From NCBI GenBank assembly GCA_910589415.1, contig OU342630.1, forward strand, positions 27,871,867 to 27,935,866: a stretch of DNA of 64,000 nt. Reading direction: 5' to 3'. Each line of letters opens with the position of its first letter. Position 1 is the first letter of the stretch. The notes beneath the pieces were generated by a model that ran no database searches, was not told the DNA's origin, and was given only the letters and a program-made list of their open reading frames with translations. The stretch is from Malachius bipustulatus (lineage: Eukaryota > Arthropoda > Insecta > Coleoptera > Melyridae). This document shows positions 1-12,356 of the stretch, piece after piece. A program made the position numbers and the translations under genes.

Positions 1-930
1 GAGGTTGTTTAAATTTGACCGCCATTTCGATATAAATTTTAGAAAAAGGACACCCTGTATCTCGGTAACGAAGCCGAGGAACACATTTTTGTTTTAAATT
101 TAAAGTCTTTCTGAACATCCTCTACAACACCCTGTATTCCGTGTCCGCCATTTCGGGATCACCCTGTATAAGTTGTCAAGAGCTATCCATTTGACAATGA
201 AACAAATTTCAAAGCCGACTAGATCCTACGACAGGGTTTTCTATAAAGGTCATCATGTTGCTTTTTCATGTCATAGGACATAAAAAAATCAATAAAGCAC
301 AATAACGACCACATGCAAAATAGAACTTTCAAAATTTTATTCTGCTTTATTATTCGAGAAAAAGAAAATAACATTTTTCATCGAATGACATCATAAGCAA
401 AAACCATTAACCGAAAAGCCACAAGGCTGGCAATATGACGTCATTTTAGTAAAAATACTTGCATCATTTTTTTTGTTTCTTTTTTTTTGCTTTTTTTTTT
501 TTTTGTTGTTGTTTACTAAATAAACCACTACAACTACCGGACACAAGGTAAAACAAATATTAGGTCAATTTTTCGTATAGTATTATGTATGTAGTGTGTA
601 CCTGATTGATATGACATGCTGATGAATCCATAATAAGGACGAAACGGTACCGAACATGTCCTAAGTTTCACCTCACATCCTGTGCCAAAGTTTTCTAATT
701 CATTCCACAAAGAATCACTAGTGGCAAATTAAATTAGAACTTGAATCCCAAGACATCTCACCTATTGTAATTGTTAATTTCTTCTATACCTTATAACATG
801 CAAAAATAATAGGGCGGCCATTTTAAAAATAAACAAACTAACAAAAAAAAACATGAAAACCCCAGGATATAGTGAGCTTTAACATTTTTAAAATTTCTGA
901 AACGCAAAATGGATAGCTCTTGACAACCTA
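1..930. repeat. Degenerate foldback repeat, cut by the left window edge
   Basis: Three CACCCTGTAT end-type sequences lie at about 51-60, 128-137 and 161-170. A block starting at 172 (GTTGTCAAGAGCTATCCAT) is repeated inverted at 909-927. The same inner block recurs in the element at 8478-9519, so this is an older member of that palindromic family. The centre (about 440-800) is AT-rich with a T-run at 481-505 and shows no coding signal. The true left end is outside the window. Confidence 0.6.
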
Positions 931-967
931 TGTAAACCTACAAAAAAAAATTAATTATCAACAAAAG

Positions 968-1200
968 ACCGGGTGGTGGCTTCGCGGGTTAGACGTGCAG
1001 ACTGCTAAACCGTTGAACTGCCTCAGACTGAATTCGATTCCCAGTCTTGCTCTGGTTGTTTTTGTCGTCTATTCTGCTATTTATTTTGTTTACCTGAAGT
1101 TGGGTAGGTATATGCAATGGGTATATCGCAGCCCATTATTACCGATGTGGAGCGCCAGTGTCTTACCTACATAGTTAAGACCGATGTTCCCTCCTTATTA
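968..1200 (+). repeat. tRNA-Ser-like SINE (head at 968-1056)
   Basis: The head resembles a tRNA. A box-A-like stretch (GGTGGCTTCGCGGGTTAGAC) lies at 975-994, an anticodon-loop-like CTGCTAA at 1002-1008 (GCT, serine), and a T-arm with the box-B-like ATTCGATTCCC at 1032-1042. The T-stem GACTG/CAGTC is intact. No clean acceptor stem is visible, so this is not a working tRNA gene. A non-tRNA body follows to about 1200, where the limit is a guess. RNA polymerase III would be the expected transcriber of such an element. Confidence 0.55.
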
Positions 1201-1270
1201 ACAGCAAAAAAGTTTGTTATCATCAACCAATATCAAACAATAATAGTTATTAGTGAAAAGCATGACATTT

Positions 1271-1620
1271 GATGAGAATAGTCTTTTTTTCTTAATTCAA
1301 GCTTTCGGCTCGTTTATTATGGCCATCATCAGGAATCTGTGATATGTTAATTAATAATACAACAAGTAAATGGAAAGAAAAAAAAAGAAAATATAATTTA
1401 GTTAAAAAACAATAGTGCAAATTATTATAAATTATCTTCTCTTTGACAAGTAGGTATATGTAAAAATTGAAAAACCATTTGTCATCAATGCTTCTATGTA
1501 CGGTTATTTTTCTTTTCATTTACTTGCGTTGTATTTTTAATTAACATGTCATAGATTCCTGATGACGCCAAAATAAACCAGCCTAAAGTATGAATTAAAA
1601 AAGCATTTTCAAATTTCATC
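1271..1620. repeat. Inverted pair of hammerhead-like motifs, Penelope-like (?)
   Basis: An arm at about 1271-1355 is repeated inverted at about 1533-1620, with a 180-bp AT-rich loop. Each arm, read outward, has TTAATTAACAT, then CCTGATGA, a short GGCC..GGCC-like hairpin, then GAAAG (minus strand, 1301-1333) or the mutated TAAAG (plus strand, 1558-1590). CTGANGA plus hairpin plus GAAA is the core layout of hammerhead ribozymes, which are known from Penelope-like retroelements. One extra unpaired base follows CTGATGA, so activity is not claimed. The inverted repeat is plain; the class is inferred. Confidence 0.45.
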
Positions 1621-2003
1621 GCTTCCCCACTAATTATTATTGCTTAAATTCCCAATTTTTCAGTTTTCCATCAGTTTTTAGAAACTACTGCAGCTCTCTT
1701 AAATTTATTTTATAGGCGACTAGTATTATTTTTTTATTTTTTATTAGAATGTTGTGATTATGAATGTCAAAATCGTTTATAATCCGTCACTTTGAAGCAT
1801 CCGTGCCATAATGTTGTGCCAGAATGTGCACTTTATGGCACAGAACTGTCAGTACTTACCATAGTAACAACTACTAAAGTAGGTACTGAATTATTAGTAA
1901 CGTATTGTTTGACGTCGTTGTCAACGTAACCACACGTGATCGTTCAACGATTGCTTTTGAACAATTTAATACTTTTTAATGAAATGAATTAGAATATTTA
2001 TTT

Positions 2004-2030
2004 TTTAATAATCCTGTCAGGATTATTAAA
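2004..2030. repeat. Perfect 13-bp inverted repeat
   Basis: TTTAATAATCCTG and CAGGATTATTAAA are separated by a single T. There is no T-tract or gene next to it to suggest a terminator. It may be the centre of an old foldback element. Confidence 0.6.
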
Positions 2031-2066
2031 TTAAAACGAGTCGCCTGTAAAATATCGTTTAAGAAT

Positions 2067-2164
2067 AGTCCATAATGTGGGGTTATGGCAGTCGTTTTCA
2101 TGTTGCATTCGCCGTGCTCATGCACCAATATCACTCCTGCCATAATCCCTTACATTATGAACTA
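2067..2164. repeat. Short imperfect inverted repeat
   Basis: AGTCCATAATGTGGGG at the left pairs with a near-complement at the right end (CATTATGAACT), with about 45 bp between the arms. No target duplication could be made out. Confidence 0.5.
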
Positions 2165-3508
2165 ATTTTATAATGTACTATGTATTCAGATTACTTATCA
2201 GCACACAAATAACAAATACTAAATTTGAAAATTTATCCAACTTCTTTAGGTATAATGCCTGGGCATAACATAAAATATTATAGATATCTACCTACAATAA
2301 GTTTTTAAAGTACTTATATATGTTGTGGTTGACGCCCGTATTGTCAACCGCACTACATGCTGGTGGTAGTTATTGCAAAGACACTAGCCTTATCAGGTGT
2401 CAGTTATCTTCGAATAGTTAAGTAAGTCTCACCTTTGTTATTTATGATTTAAGCATAAAAGACAAGCTGCTTTTAATCAATAATATAAATTTTTTTCAAT
2501 ACATTGTTATGTTTGGTTCAGTTTGAAGATCTTCAAGGTCTTTTTAATTATTATTATACGTACCTCGATCTTATTCACGGGTAAAAAAATGAATATTTCA
2601 TTATTGATTCCCAAATTTTCGCCACTAAAAACTGGGTCAACTGGATAATATGATAAACAAACAATAACTTATTTATTTTACTTGTTACTCTCCATACATC
2701 AATACACCTAATCACATGCTTACATTGAAACTGAACCATTCTCACGGTTTTAAAAAGTCCAGCTGACAGAGAATGATGCCTGCGCATCAATTAAACTTTG
2801 AGAGATTGAAATCGAATTAAAGTGAAGCAATTTGGATATTTGTATTTTCGACAACATAATTGCATAACTTGTATAATATATTATTAGATCTACTGGAACT
2901 CGTATATAAAATTATAAGAAACTCGTAACTCATATTGAAATCTATTATAATTCTTAATTCTGAATATATTATAATATGAGGACGTCCTTGTTTTAACGAG
3001 CCCTATTTATTCAAATTGTCATTATAATTACTACAACTTTACCACTTAGCAATGCAACGAACGAGTGACTGCAGTTCTCTGAATGGTGCCCCACTCTTTG
3101 GCATAAAACACACTACACGCTCCGTTACCCGCCTCAATATAGCTGTCAATATAAATTAGGAGCCATTCCAATTATCAAGATACATTTTATCACTGCCGAT
3201 TAATTAATATACCTGCAAGGATTATTATTGCTTCTCGGTGATTATATCTTGATATTTTACATATTATTATTATATGATACGTGCTGTTGCTAGCAGCGTT
3301 GTGCGCTTTTGCTGGTTGCCTTTCTTTATCTGAAGTGTGAGTAGGTTTTTATTCACTTTATTATATAATATTATACTTTTTGGTCTACCTTACATAGGTA
3401 TTGTAGAAGAATAGTTGATCGAAATACTTTTAACTTTCGAGGCAAAAGTACGTCTAATGAACTGCATTTTTTCCAATTCATTTCATTAATGTTCATTTTG
3501 TGATCAGT
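2165..3508. other. No gene recognised
   Basis: AT-rich sequence with short frames only, none with a recognisable domain. It is the insertion site of the retrotransposon that follows. Confidence 0.5.
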
Positions 3509-3519
3509 AGACAAAGTTT

Positions 3520-4765
3520 ATACATGGCCGGAAAACTCACCAACGTCGATGCAGAGATGAATAGACTACAAATCAAAATATTAGGCCTTAGCGAAGTACG
3601 ATGGCCCGACTCAGGAAAACAAAAAACCAAACATGGTGTCATGTATTATTCTGGAGGTGATAATCCTGAACATCGTTATGGAGTGGCCATCATGATCACG
3701 TCCGAATTAGAAAAGTCTGTCGTGGATTTCATTCCGTTGGGAGAACGAGTCATGTCATGATACTAAAGCTAAAAACCTCTCACCGTGTTCTGAATATCAT
3801 ACAGGCATATGCACCAACCAATGATAAAGCGGATGACATGGTTGAAGACTTTCACGCCGAACTCGAAGAAGCCCTGAAATTAACAAAAAATGGTGAGATT
3901 ACAATGATTCTTGGAGACTTTAATGCGAAGATCGGATCAGGAAATGATGATGGAGATTATGTCGGAAAATATGGTCTGGGAGAGCGGAATGAAAGAGGCG
4001 ATCGACTTGCGCAGTTTTGCTCAGAACAACGACTAAGTATTGCCAACACTTTTTTCAAGCTCCACAAAAGACGTTTATACACTTGGCGTTCACCTGCTGA
4101 TCGAGACGGACATATTGTAAGAAATCAAATAGATTACATTCTCATAAGACACGAATATAAAAAGTTTATTAAATCAGTCAAAACATACCCTGGAGCAGAC
4201 ATCAACAGCGACCACAACCCAGTTCAGTTGTGATGGACATTAAAATACGCCGCTTTGTTAAATCTAAACTGGCCCCACGACGGAAACGTATTGATATAAG
4301 GAAACTCGAGAATCTTGCAGAAAGAGCACAAATCAGTCAAAAACTTGAGAACAGGTTGAAAGAAGTTGAAAGGTCTATGGGCAGCGAAGCAGATGAAGAC
4401 ATTGAGTCTTCATGGGAAGCTCTGAAGAAAGCGTTAACTACGACCCAGGAGACCGATATTGGATATGCAAATAACATCAAAAGACAGGAGTGGTTGACCG
4501 ATGAAATCCTCACACTTATGAATGAACGAAGAAAACATAAACACAAGAATACAGATAAATATGACGAAGTTAACAGGCTCATTCGTGCGAAATGCAGACA
4601 AGCCAAAGAATCATGGCTGGCGAACAAATGCACGGAAATAGAAATACTTCAGAAGAAGCACGATCTCTTTAACTTACACAAAAATATCAAAGAGCTTACA
4701 GGCAGGCAGCAGAGAGGTCATATTGGAATATTAAGGGGCTCCAACAATGAAATTCTTATAGGAGT
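3520..4765 (+). pseudogene. Retrotransposon endonuclease domain (APE-like), broken
   Basis: The N-terminal half of the RTE-like polyprotein. It would nick chromosomal DNA to prime reverse transcription. Motifs of the exonuclease-endonuclease-phosphatase fold are present: LGLSEVRW near the start, LGDFNAKIG at about 3910-3937, and SDHNPVQL at about 4207-4230 (the catalytic Asp-His). The first catalytic Asn segment is missing because of the 5' truncation. The frame shifts at about 3755, 4228 and 4765, so no single protein can be made. After SDHNPV comes a basic linker (RRFVKSKLAPRRKR) and a lysine-rich stretch joining the reverse transcriptase. The copy is inactive but not very old, since the motifs remain clear. 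Confidence 0.85.
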
Positions 4766-6381
4766 AAAAATGAGAAACTAGAAAGGTGGAAGGAATATAC
4801 CGAAAATCTTTTTAATGACATGAGACCAGACTCACCCCCGGATATATACGAAATCAACGAAATGGCTCCTGAAATTACAAAAGAAGAGGTCAAACATGCA
4901 GTTAAATTACAAAAGAACAGAAGAGCAGTTGGTCATGACAACGTGCATGCGGAAACCTTTAAACTTGCAGCTGCCGAGGACGGGGTTGGTCTGGATCTCA
5001 TTACTACTGTATTTAACCGAATGTACAGAGTCGGAAAAATACCCACAGACTGGCGGAGATCCACCTTTGTTACTTTGCCAAAGAAGAACAAGGCATCACA
5101 ATGTGACGAATACCGCATGATCAGTTTGATGTCCCACGCCTTGAAGATATTCTTGCGGATCATTCATACCCGAATATACAAAAGGTGTGAGTCCGTAATT
5201 GATCGCTCGCAATTTGGCTTTAGGAATGGAACGGGTACCCGAGAAGCTCTTTTCTCTTTGAATGTGCTGACTCAGAGATGTAGGGACATGAATGTCGATG
5301 TATTCGCGTGCTTTATTGATTATAAAAAAGCTTTTGACTGTGTATCACATCAAAAAATGATCAACATCCTAAAATCAACCGGGATCGATGCTCAAGATCT
5401 AAAGATCATTACTGAACTTTATTGGCACCAAACAGCAACAGTCAAAATCGAAGGATCCACATCGGAAGAGATAGCAATAAAAAGAGGCGTGCGACAAGGA
5501 TGTGTACTATCCCCGCTACTTTTTAATCTCTACTCTGAAGCGATATTCATTGAAGCTCTTGAAAATTCAAATGCAGGCATAAAGATCAATGGAATCAATA
5601 TAAATAACCTTCGATACGCAGATGATACCGTCGTGATAGCCAGCAGTATAACAGAACTTCAATCCCTTGTGAACCTTATTGTGGAGTATAGTGAGAACTC
5701 TGGGCTTTATATGAATACATCCAAGGCCAAACTGATGATATTCTCAAAATCACCAAGACCCGTTACTCTAGTGATCAATGGAGAGAACATTACACAAGTG
5801 CCATCTATAAAATACCTGGGTGTACTCGTCAATCAGCAATGCGACTCAAAGACCGAAATTAGATCAAGAATTGCGCAAGCACGGAAAATCCTGAATAACA
5901 TGAGGACACTTCTGGCAAACCGGGACCTCAGCCTAGACCTCCGGATCAGATTACTTCGCTGCTACATCTTCCCTATCCTTCTATACGGATGTGAAAGCTG
6001 GACCATTGATACAACCACAGAAAAGAAAATCGATGCGTTCGAAATGTACGCCTACAGGCGAATGTTGCGAGTTTCTTGGACGGCACATAAGACAAACATA
6101 GAGGTTATGCAGCAAATGGGTAAACACAAAGAACTCCTCACGACAGTCAAGGAGAGAAAGCTGCAGTACCTAGGACATATCATGAGAGGCAGACGATATG
6201 AGATTCTCCGCCTGATAATAGAAGGAAAGATCGAAGGAAAACAATCAGTCGGCCGTAGACAAAACTCATGGCTGAGGGAAGATGGTTCGGACAGACATCC
6301 ATAGAAATTTTCAGAGCTGCGGTTTCCCGCACAACAATAGCCATTTGGATCGCCAACCTTCGTAGGGAGACGGCGTCCTAA
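4766..6381 (+). pseudogene. Reverse transcriptase of the RTE-like element
   Basis: A long frame from the ATG at 4820 runs to a stop at 6302. The coding sense continues upstream (NEKLERWKEYTENLF) and, after a -1/+2 shift near 6280, on to a TAA at 6379-6381. It would copy element RNA into DNA at the nicked target. Motifs in order: RAVGHDNV (residues about 34-41), motif A FIDYKKAFD (about 165-173), RGVRQGCVLSPLLFN (about 224-238), motif C YADDTVVIA (about 266-274), IKYLGVLV, and LLYGCESW in the C-terminal region. All catalytic aspartates are kept. The upstream frameshifts and this late one make it a pseudogene. The C-terminal WTAHKTN ... LGHIMRG block is typical of RTE-like elements. Confidence 0.9.
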
Positions 6382-6400
6382 GAAGAAGAAGACAAAGTTT

Positions 6401-8475
6401 GACATAGGCATGAATGAAAATAAAAATTTCAGTATCGCTGAGAAAATAAAAATCCGAACACAAAGGAGATTGCAACAAACAAGACTCTCAAACGGGCTTG
6501 AAGCCAGAAAGAGGTGTCTAAATGTTTGCCAATTTTGTTAAGAGGAGTTAAATCTTAGTTATTTTATTGACACGTGTCTGAATATCTGTTTTTCCCACGA
6601 TAATAATATCCCACCTGCGAAAATGATAAATATCACTCTAGAGTTGAAAAGTAAATGTATAAATGTCATTAGATTAGTTTATTACGCCCCTTAGGTTAGG
6701 CAGTTTTTTATGGAACTCTTCACTAATAATTATTATTATTGAAGGAAAATTTTAGATAATATTTTTTATGAACTTTTGGGTTAATTTTTTACTTTACCGA
6801 CTCGGCTAAGAACAAGGGCGTTAAAAAATCCGTGAATGAATATAATCATACTTATTGAATTAATTTTGTCAGTCAGTTTTGTAACAGTCCATAAATTGAA
6901 GCAAGCTATATCGTTGTTTTGCTTAACTCATATCATGCATATGAACATCTCCTATGCGTGGAACTTATCCAGGGATTATAAACATATCGACCAATTAATC
7001 ACTTGGTTTTAATAGAGATATAAAATCTCAAAATTAATCTTTATTACTGGATTTATCCGCTACCCCCTGCTCTCTAACATTGCGATAGGATCACGTACAC
7101 AGAAGTGATAAACGAACAGCTCCTGGCTTTGTGGAGTGATTACGACCCAGTTAGTGGTAATTGTGGCGTGACAGTGACAGAACGGGGGCGATTACGTTTA
7201 TAATAATGGAGCCAGGTATTTCCCGCTCTGTCTTCTCCAAGCTTCCAAGACGCCCTCATAAGCTAGCTATTGCCACTTTGTTATATTATGTCCCGTGGAG
7301 TTCGTCGGATTACCTAGAGTCCTACGACTCAACTATTTTCATGGATATTAATAAGAAGTCACAATGAGATGTATGCGTTATACATTCATTAGTCTCCGAA
7401 ATCTTAGTTATTTTCACCTGACTATTAATTAACTACGATATTTTCTAGAATATATTTAATAACTTTAAGTTTAAGGAATTCAACAATTAGGTATTATACA
7501 TTCAAGAGTCATTTCATAGCGAAGAGCAAGCCCGAAGCAGTAATACCCAGTTCCTGATGAGTCGATCAGTTCCCCGCGGTGTGCCAAGACGTGGTCTATG
7601 AGAAAGGCGATATTTTCCTGTGACCAAGATCGGCGGGAATCAGGGAACATGATCGATCATCACAGTGGAAGTTGGTATGACCGATAGCTTGATGTCTTTA
7701 GATGAGCTCGAGGTGTTGCGTTTAAATGTTGGAGTATTCCACCATGTCTTCGAGTAAAATGTCACTTACATTACGTTACAACATTATCATCATAAAGGAA
7801 TTCAGAAGTTTTCTAGAAGGTTAAAGCTATTTAGTCACTATTCAGGCACAACTAAAGCATTCACAAAAAATATATAAAAGTTATCTTCGATTTAAATTAA
7901 AATTTAAGTAGTAAGCAAGCAACTAAGCCATACAAGAAAATGTCACAAGGTTTTAAGACTGTCAGCCAGTATTATAAAGGTCCATTAAGCCAACCGACAG
8001 ATTCCCGGTACAATTTTTAGAGCTAATATTTTTGTCAAATTACTTTGATTAACAATGTTGTATTCCATTCCATGCCAAGAACACTAAATTGCTATATTTT
8101 TCACCGAGAGTCGATACCTTTTCCAGAAACGGCCACAGAAATCTTTTCGTTAACTTAATCAGTCTTAATAATACTGGCTGTAAGTCTACTCAACATAAAC
8201 CGTGATCATGGAGTTCTAGTAGTCGCTTCGACAAGTTTGAGAAACCCAAGAGCTAGTTCAACCACAATCAGGGGTTGAAGAAATATCGGAGGCTTCCATT
8301 TTACAACTTACGTGAAATCAGGACGTCAAATAGGCTGACAGAAAGAGCTTCCAGATGCAACCGTCATAAAGACGCAAACTCATGATTATTTGGACAGAAC
8401 AATTCAATCATGAACTGGGAATCAGAAAAAACTTCTGAAGAGTATATTTTTTATTTTATACCAGAAAAAATCAAA
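6401..8475. other. No gene recognised
   Basis: Apparently unique, moderately AT-rich DNA. Small frames such as 7161-7367 carry no known domain. CTGATGAGTC at 7552 looks like a hammerhead core, but no GAAAC follows at the right distance. Confidence 0.45.
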
Positions 8476-8477
8476 TA

Positions 8478-9519
8478 CAGTGTGTCCTTATTTCAGAGGT
8501 CACCATGGGTATTTCCTAAGCGCTAAGAGATATAGGGTCCGTTAAATTAGAGAAAAGCTGCACTATTTTGTGTCTATCTCGAATCCGTCAAGACATACAA
8601 GATATCTGGAACCGTTCCTAAAATATCCTCAAAAAACTGAAAATTCAAGATTTCTTATTTTTGCTGTACCTTTTTTATTATTGGAGATTAATAAATAATT
8701 TTTTTAGGCTTGCATAAGCCGTTAAGAGCTGCTATTTCAAAAAATTTCAAACCTAACTAGATCCCAGAGTATTCATAGTGAATTTTTAAATTTTTATTTT
8801 TCTTATGGCTGCCATATTACACTACTTTCATGTTTGGTGTCTGTATATTAAAAAATTAAGAAACCCAAAAATCTTTCACATTAAAAAAATTCTTCTTTTT
8901 TCGAAAACAAAAAGAAAATTTCATCACCGAACGACGTCGTGTGACGTCGCAATACAACGTGACATTGCTTGACTTATGGTTATTTATGACATTCTGTTGA
9001 AGAAAGGTTATTTTTCTCGAAAAAAGAAGAACATTTTTTAATTTTTTTTTCAATGTGATAGATTTTTGGTTTCCTTAATTTTTTTAACACAGAATGACAT
9101 GAAAATTCAAAATGGCGGCCATTAGAAAAACAAAAGTTGACTATGAAAACTGTGAGATTTAGTTGGCTTTGAAAATTTTCTCAAACGTCAGATGGATAGC
9201 TCTAACGGCTTAGTTAAGCCTACAAAAATTGATTTATTAATCTCCAATAATAAAAAAGATATAGCAAAAATAAAAAATCTTGATTTTTCAGTTTTTTTCA
9301 GGATATTTCAGGAACGGTTCCAGATATCTTGTATGTCTCGACGGATTCGAAATTGCCACGCGAGCTCTTAAATAAGAAAATCTGTTAAAAATTTGATCTG
9401 ACTATATCATTTTAGGTTTTAGGCCATTCACAACTTTTTATGGAGAATAGCTTTTTCCCTAAAAGGGATAATAATAAAATTTTCCCTATGACTCCAGCTG
9501 TGCTTAGATAGACACACTG
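8478..9519. mobile_element. Foldback (long-palindrome) MITE, TA target duplication
   Basis: Ends are CAGTGTGTCC and its complement, flanked by TA at 8476-8477 and 9520-9521. The arms pair almost along their whole length. For example, CCGTCAAGACATACAAGATA at 8586 is matched inverted near 9320-9345, and ATCTCCAATAATAAAAAAG-type sequence pairs around 8680 and 9240. No transposase frame is present, so it would need a helper. The inner block also occurs in the repeat at 1-930. Confidence 0.85.
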
Positions 9520-9727
9520 TATATTGAAGTGAGGGTTACGTAAGAGGAGCCTATAATTTACGTTTAAGAACCACCAGCATGAAAAAAAAATTCTTTGGTC
9601 TTCAATATTCTGATTAGTCATTCAGAAGCTGGACCCGATTTTTTAGTACTGGAATATACTGGAGACTATACGTATGGAAGTGATGATGACGTTATAATAA
9701 TTATTGAGATTATTGAACCTATTAATA

Positions 9728-10407
9728 CAGTGAGGATGTATAATACAATAAGGCATAAATTCAATAATTCCGTTGATATCAATTTTTTTGAAGAAATATC
9801 GAAGGGGTATTAATAGCGGTTTTGACTGTAGCAAATATTTTCAACATTACTTTTTTTCATATTATGACGTCATCAATTTTTTTTTAAATAACAATCTATA
9901 TATTTTAAAGTAGTTCGAATATTAAAAATTCGGTTTTTTTTTAAATATAAATTATGAAAATATTTAAAAAATTATATCGAGAAGTCATAGTTATAACATA
10001 ACGATGACTTCGTAAGTCAAACATTTACCTTACATAAAAAAAAAATATTTTTTTATTTTATAAGCGGGAAACTACATCGGTTTTCCTTATTTAATGAATT
10101 TTTAATATTAGAATTTACTATAAGACACTTTTTCTCGATTTTTTTCAAATCGACAAATAAAATTGACAATTTTATACGATTGAAAACAGAATAAGAAATA
10201 CAACGAAAATCAATAATAAAAAATATAGGTTGCCATAAAAAAAATCATGACGTAATAACATGGAAAACAAATGACACAATAAGGAACTGAAAATGTGTTG
10301 AAAATACTTGCCACAGTCAAAATCGCTATAAATACTCCTCCGATATTTTCCCCAAAAATTATATCAACGAAATTATTGACTTTATGCGTTACTAACCTTC
10401 CACACTG
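9728..10407. mobile_element. Foldback MITE with CAGTG ends
   Basis: Arms pair across 680 bp. Examples are TAGCGGTTTTGACTGT (about 9813) with ACAGTCAAAATCGCTA (about 10315), and TCAATAATTCCGTTGATAT (about 9760) with an inverted match near 10370. TA precedes the left end, but GT rather than TA follows the right end, so the second half of the target duplication seems mutated. No coding sequence was recognised. Confidence 0.7.
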
Positions 10408-12356
10408 GTAGATGATTTTTTATGTTTAGAGTTTTTTCTAATCAACTTAGTTATTGCGCTGCAGGAGCTTATTATAATCATGAATTAGATATCTAGACAT
10501 CTGATCTAACATTAGGATACCTTTAATAGACGTCTATTATAATAATTCCAATCAAGAAAAATTAATCATTTTAAAGCAACAAACAAGAAATATTATTGGT
10601 GGAATACCAAAAAATAAATCTCCTGCTCAGTTAATCTCTAATCCTGTAGACATGTTTGGATAGGTGCAGTAAGTGATGATAAATGCGGTATTAATAGCCG
10701 AATAATGACGGTAATATTCACCAGGTGACAACGATGATAATAGTAATAATTGCAAAATAAAGCCCAACCCATAATACCTGTATTCTTCAAAACTTCCCGG
10801 ATTAACTCTTTTAAATGCCGTTTTTATCGGTACCCACGTCGAAGAGAAACTTCTCATCTAGCAGTCTAAAACAATAATATGGTGTCTTAACTTTAATATT
10901 ATAAACATTATGAAATAATTTAATTTTCTATCTACTGGGTAAAATAAATAAATATACAAATAAACAAAATGGTAAAATAAATACAAACCATACTAGGTTT
11001 TTAGATGGTCCGGGAGTAGTTTTAATATTCTTTCATAACGATATACACAATATATTTCGTTTGTTTAGCCCCTCGATAATATCAAGGTTGTCGATAACGT
11101 CTTACATAAAGGTGTTAAAAACAAACTAAACAGTTAACCGCTGCTCTTAGACAAAGACATGTCACCAGAGTAATAAATGAGAGCTCGGTCTGTCCTCGGA
11201 GATGAATTATTCAAATGGAGAGCAAGACAAGTAGTCATGCTGTCACCTGAATATGAATACAATAATAATGTAACACAGGTGACAATAGGTACAGGGATGC
11301 CTAGAGCTGCGTGTTACAATTGTTTGTAATTGAAATTAATTTATTATTAGTTATTCCGGTGTAACGTTTTTACGTTTATTAATTTTAATAATTTAACAAA
11401 ACTGTTTCTGTTTTCAAGATAGACATGATCTAAACGCCATATGCATATGACTGCCATTATGATATAATGTACAGCAGGTCTTCTTAATCTTGATGGTCAA
11501 AAGCTTCTGTGAAAAAATCGCAGTAGTCTATCTTTTCAGTTGCAATCGCTATAGTGTAGCGTATAGGATCGTGTTCAGCTAACTTAATTTTGCCACATTT
11601 TACCGAAGTTACTTTCGACAGAGCTGAGTACCTACCAGCTTAATAAAAATTATGAACACATCGATGGGGATCGCAACTAGTACGAAAGCGTTTGGGATCT
11701 TATAGTAAAGGTGTTCAGGAAAATTCCATTACAAGCTTCAGTTCTTCTGATTTTTGAAAATGAATACCCTGACGTTCTTAAAACGTGAGGCAAACTTCTT
11801 GCCGACATCTTGCTGAATATTCAGCTCACCAATTTTCAAGCGAACTCATCAGTGCAAATATGGGAGCAATTATACGGGATGTAGCAATCGGTTAAAACGA
11901 AGTGAGACAATTATTACTGAAGAATTAAGAGTGAAAAATGTTGTTACGTAATTCATTTTATTTATCTTAATCAATTTTTACAATCGTTTATAATTATTAT
12001 TATTACTTATTTCGATTTTCTGTTCACATTACGATAACCTCCAAATGAATAATAAAACAAAAACACTTTTTCTTGTTCTTAACCACTTCTGTATCGCACG
12101 TCTTTGTTAACTAGACTGTAATTAATTGGTAAACTTTGATAGCATTCCAAACTAGACTCCACTGTTTACTAACTTTCTGATAGCACTTTCCAAACTATAC
12201 CTACATTACCCTATATTTCTATGCACAGACTGCGATCCTATATTATAGATTTTCTCACGGCGCAGACGTTTGTTGATAGTTTTCCTGGCTAGAAAAAGAC
12301 TTGAAATTTCGGATTTTTTAACTGAGTTATTATAGATTCTCTTCCATTTAAAAATA
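10408..12356. other. No gene recognised
   Basis: AT-rich DNA with scattered short frames. Nothing resembling a protein domain, RNA gene or further inverted repeat could be supported. Confidence 0.45.

Larger units (their letters stand above)
3509..6400 (+). mobile_element. 5'-truncated RTE-like non-LTR retrotransposon
   Basis: An endonuclease-reverse transcriptase element. AGACAAAGTTT occurs at 3509-3519 and again at 6390-6400, directly outside the coding remnant and its (AAG)n tail, and is read as an 11-bp target duplication. The element starts inside the endonuclease domain, as expected from incomplete target-primed reverse transcription. The 3' end runs from the stop codon at 6379-6381 straight into AAGAAGAAGA, with almost no 3' untranslated region, a habit of RTE-clade elements. 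RTE is the best guess for the clade. Confidence 0.85.

Noticed and set aside
7552..7600. CTGATGAGTC, a textbook hammerhead start
   Set aside because: No GAAAC follows after a short stem, and no inverted partner exists.
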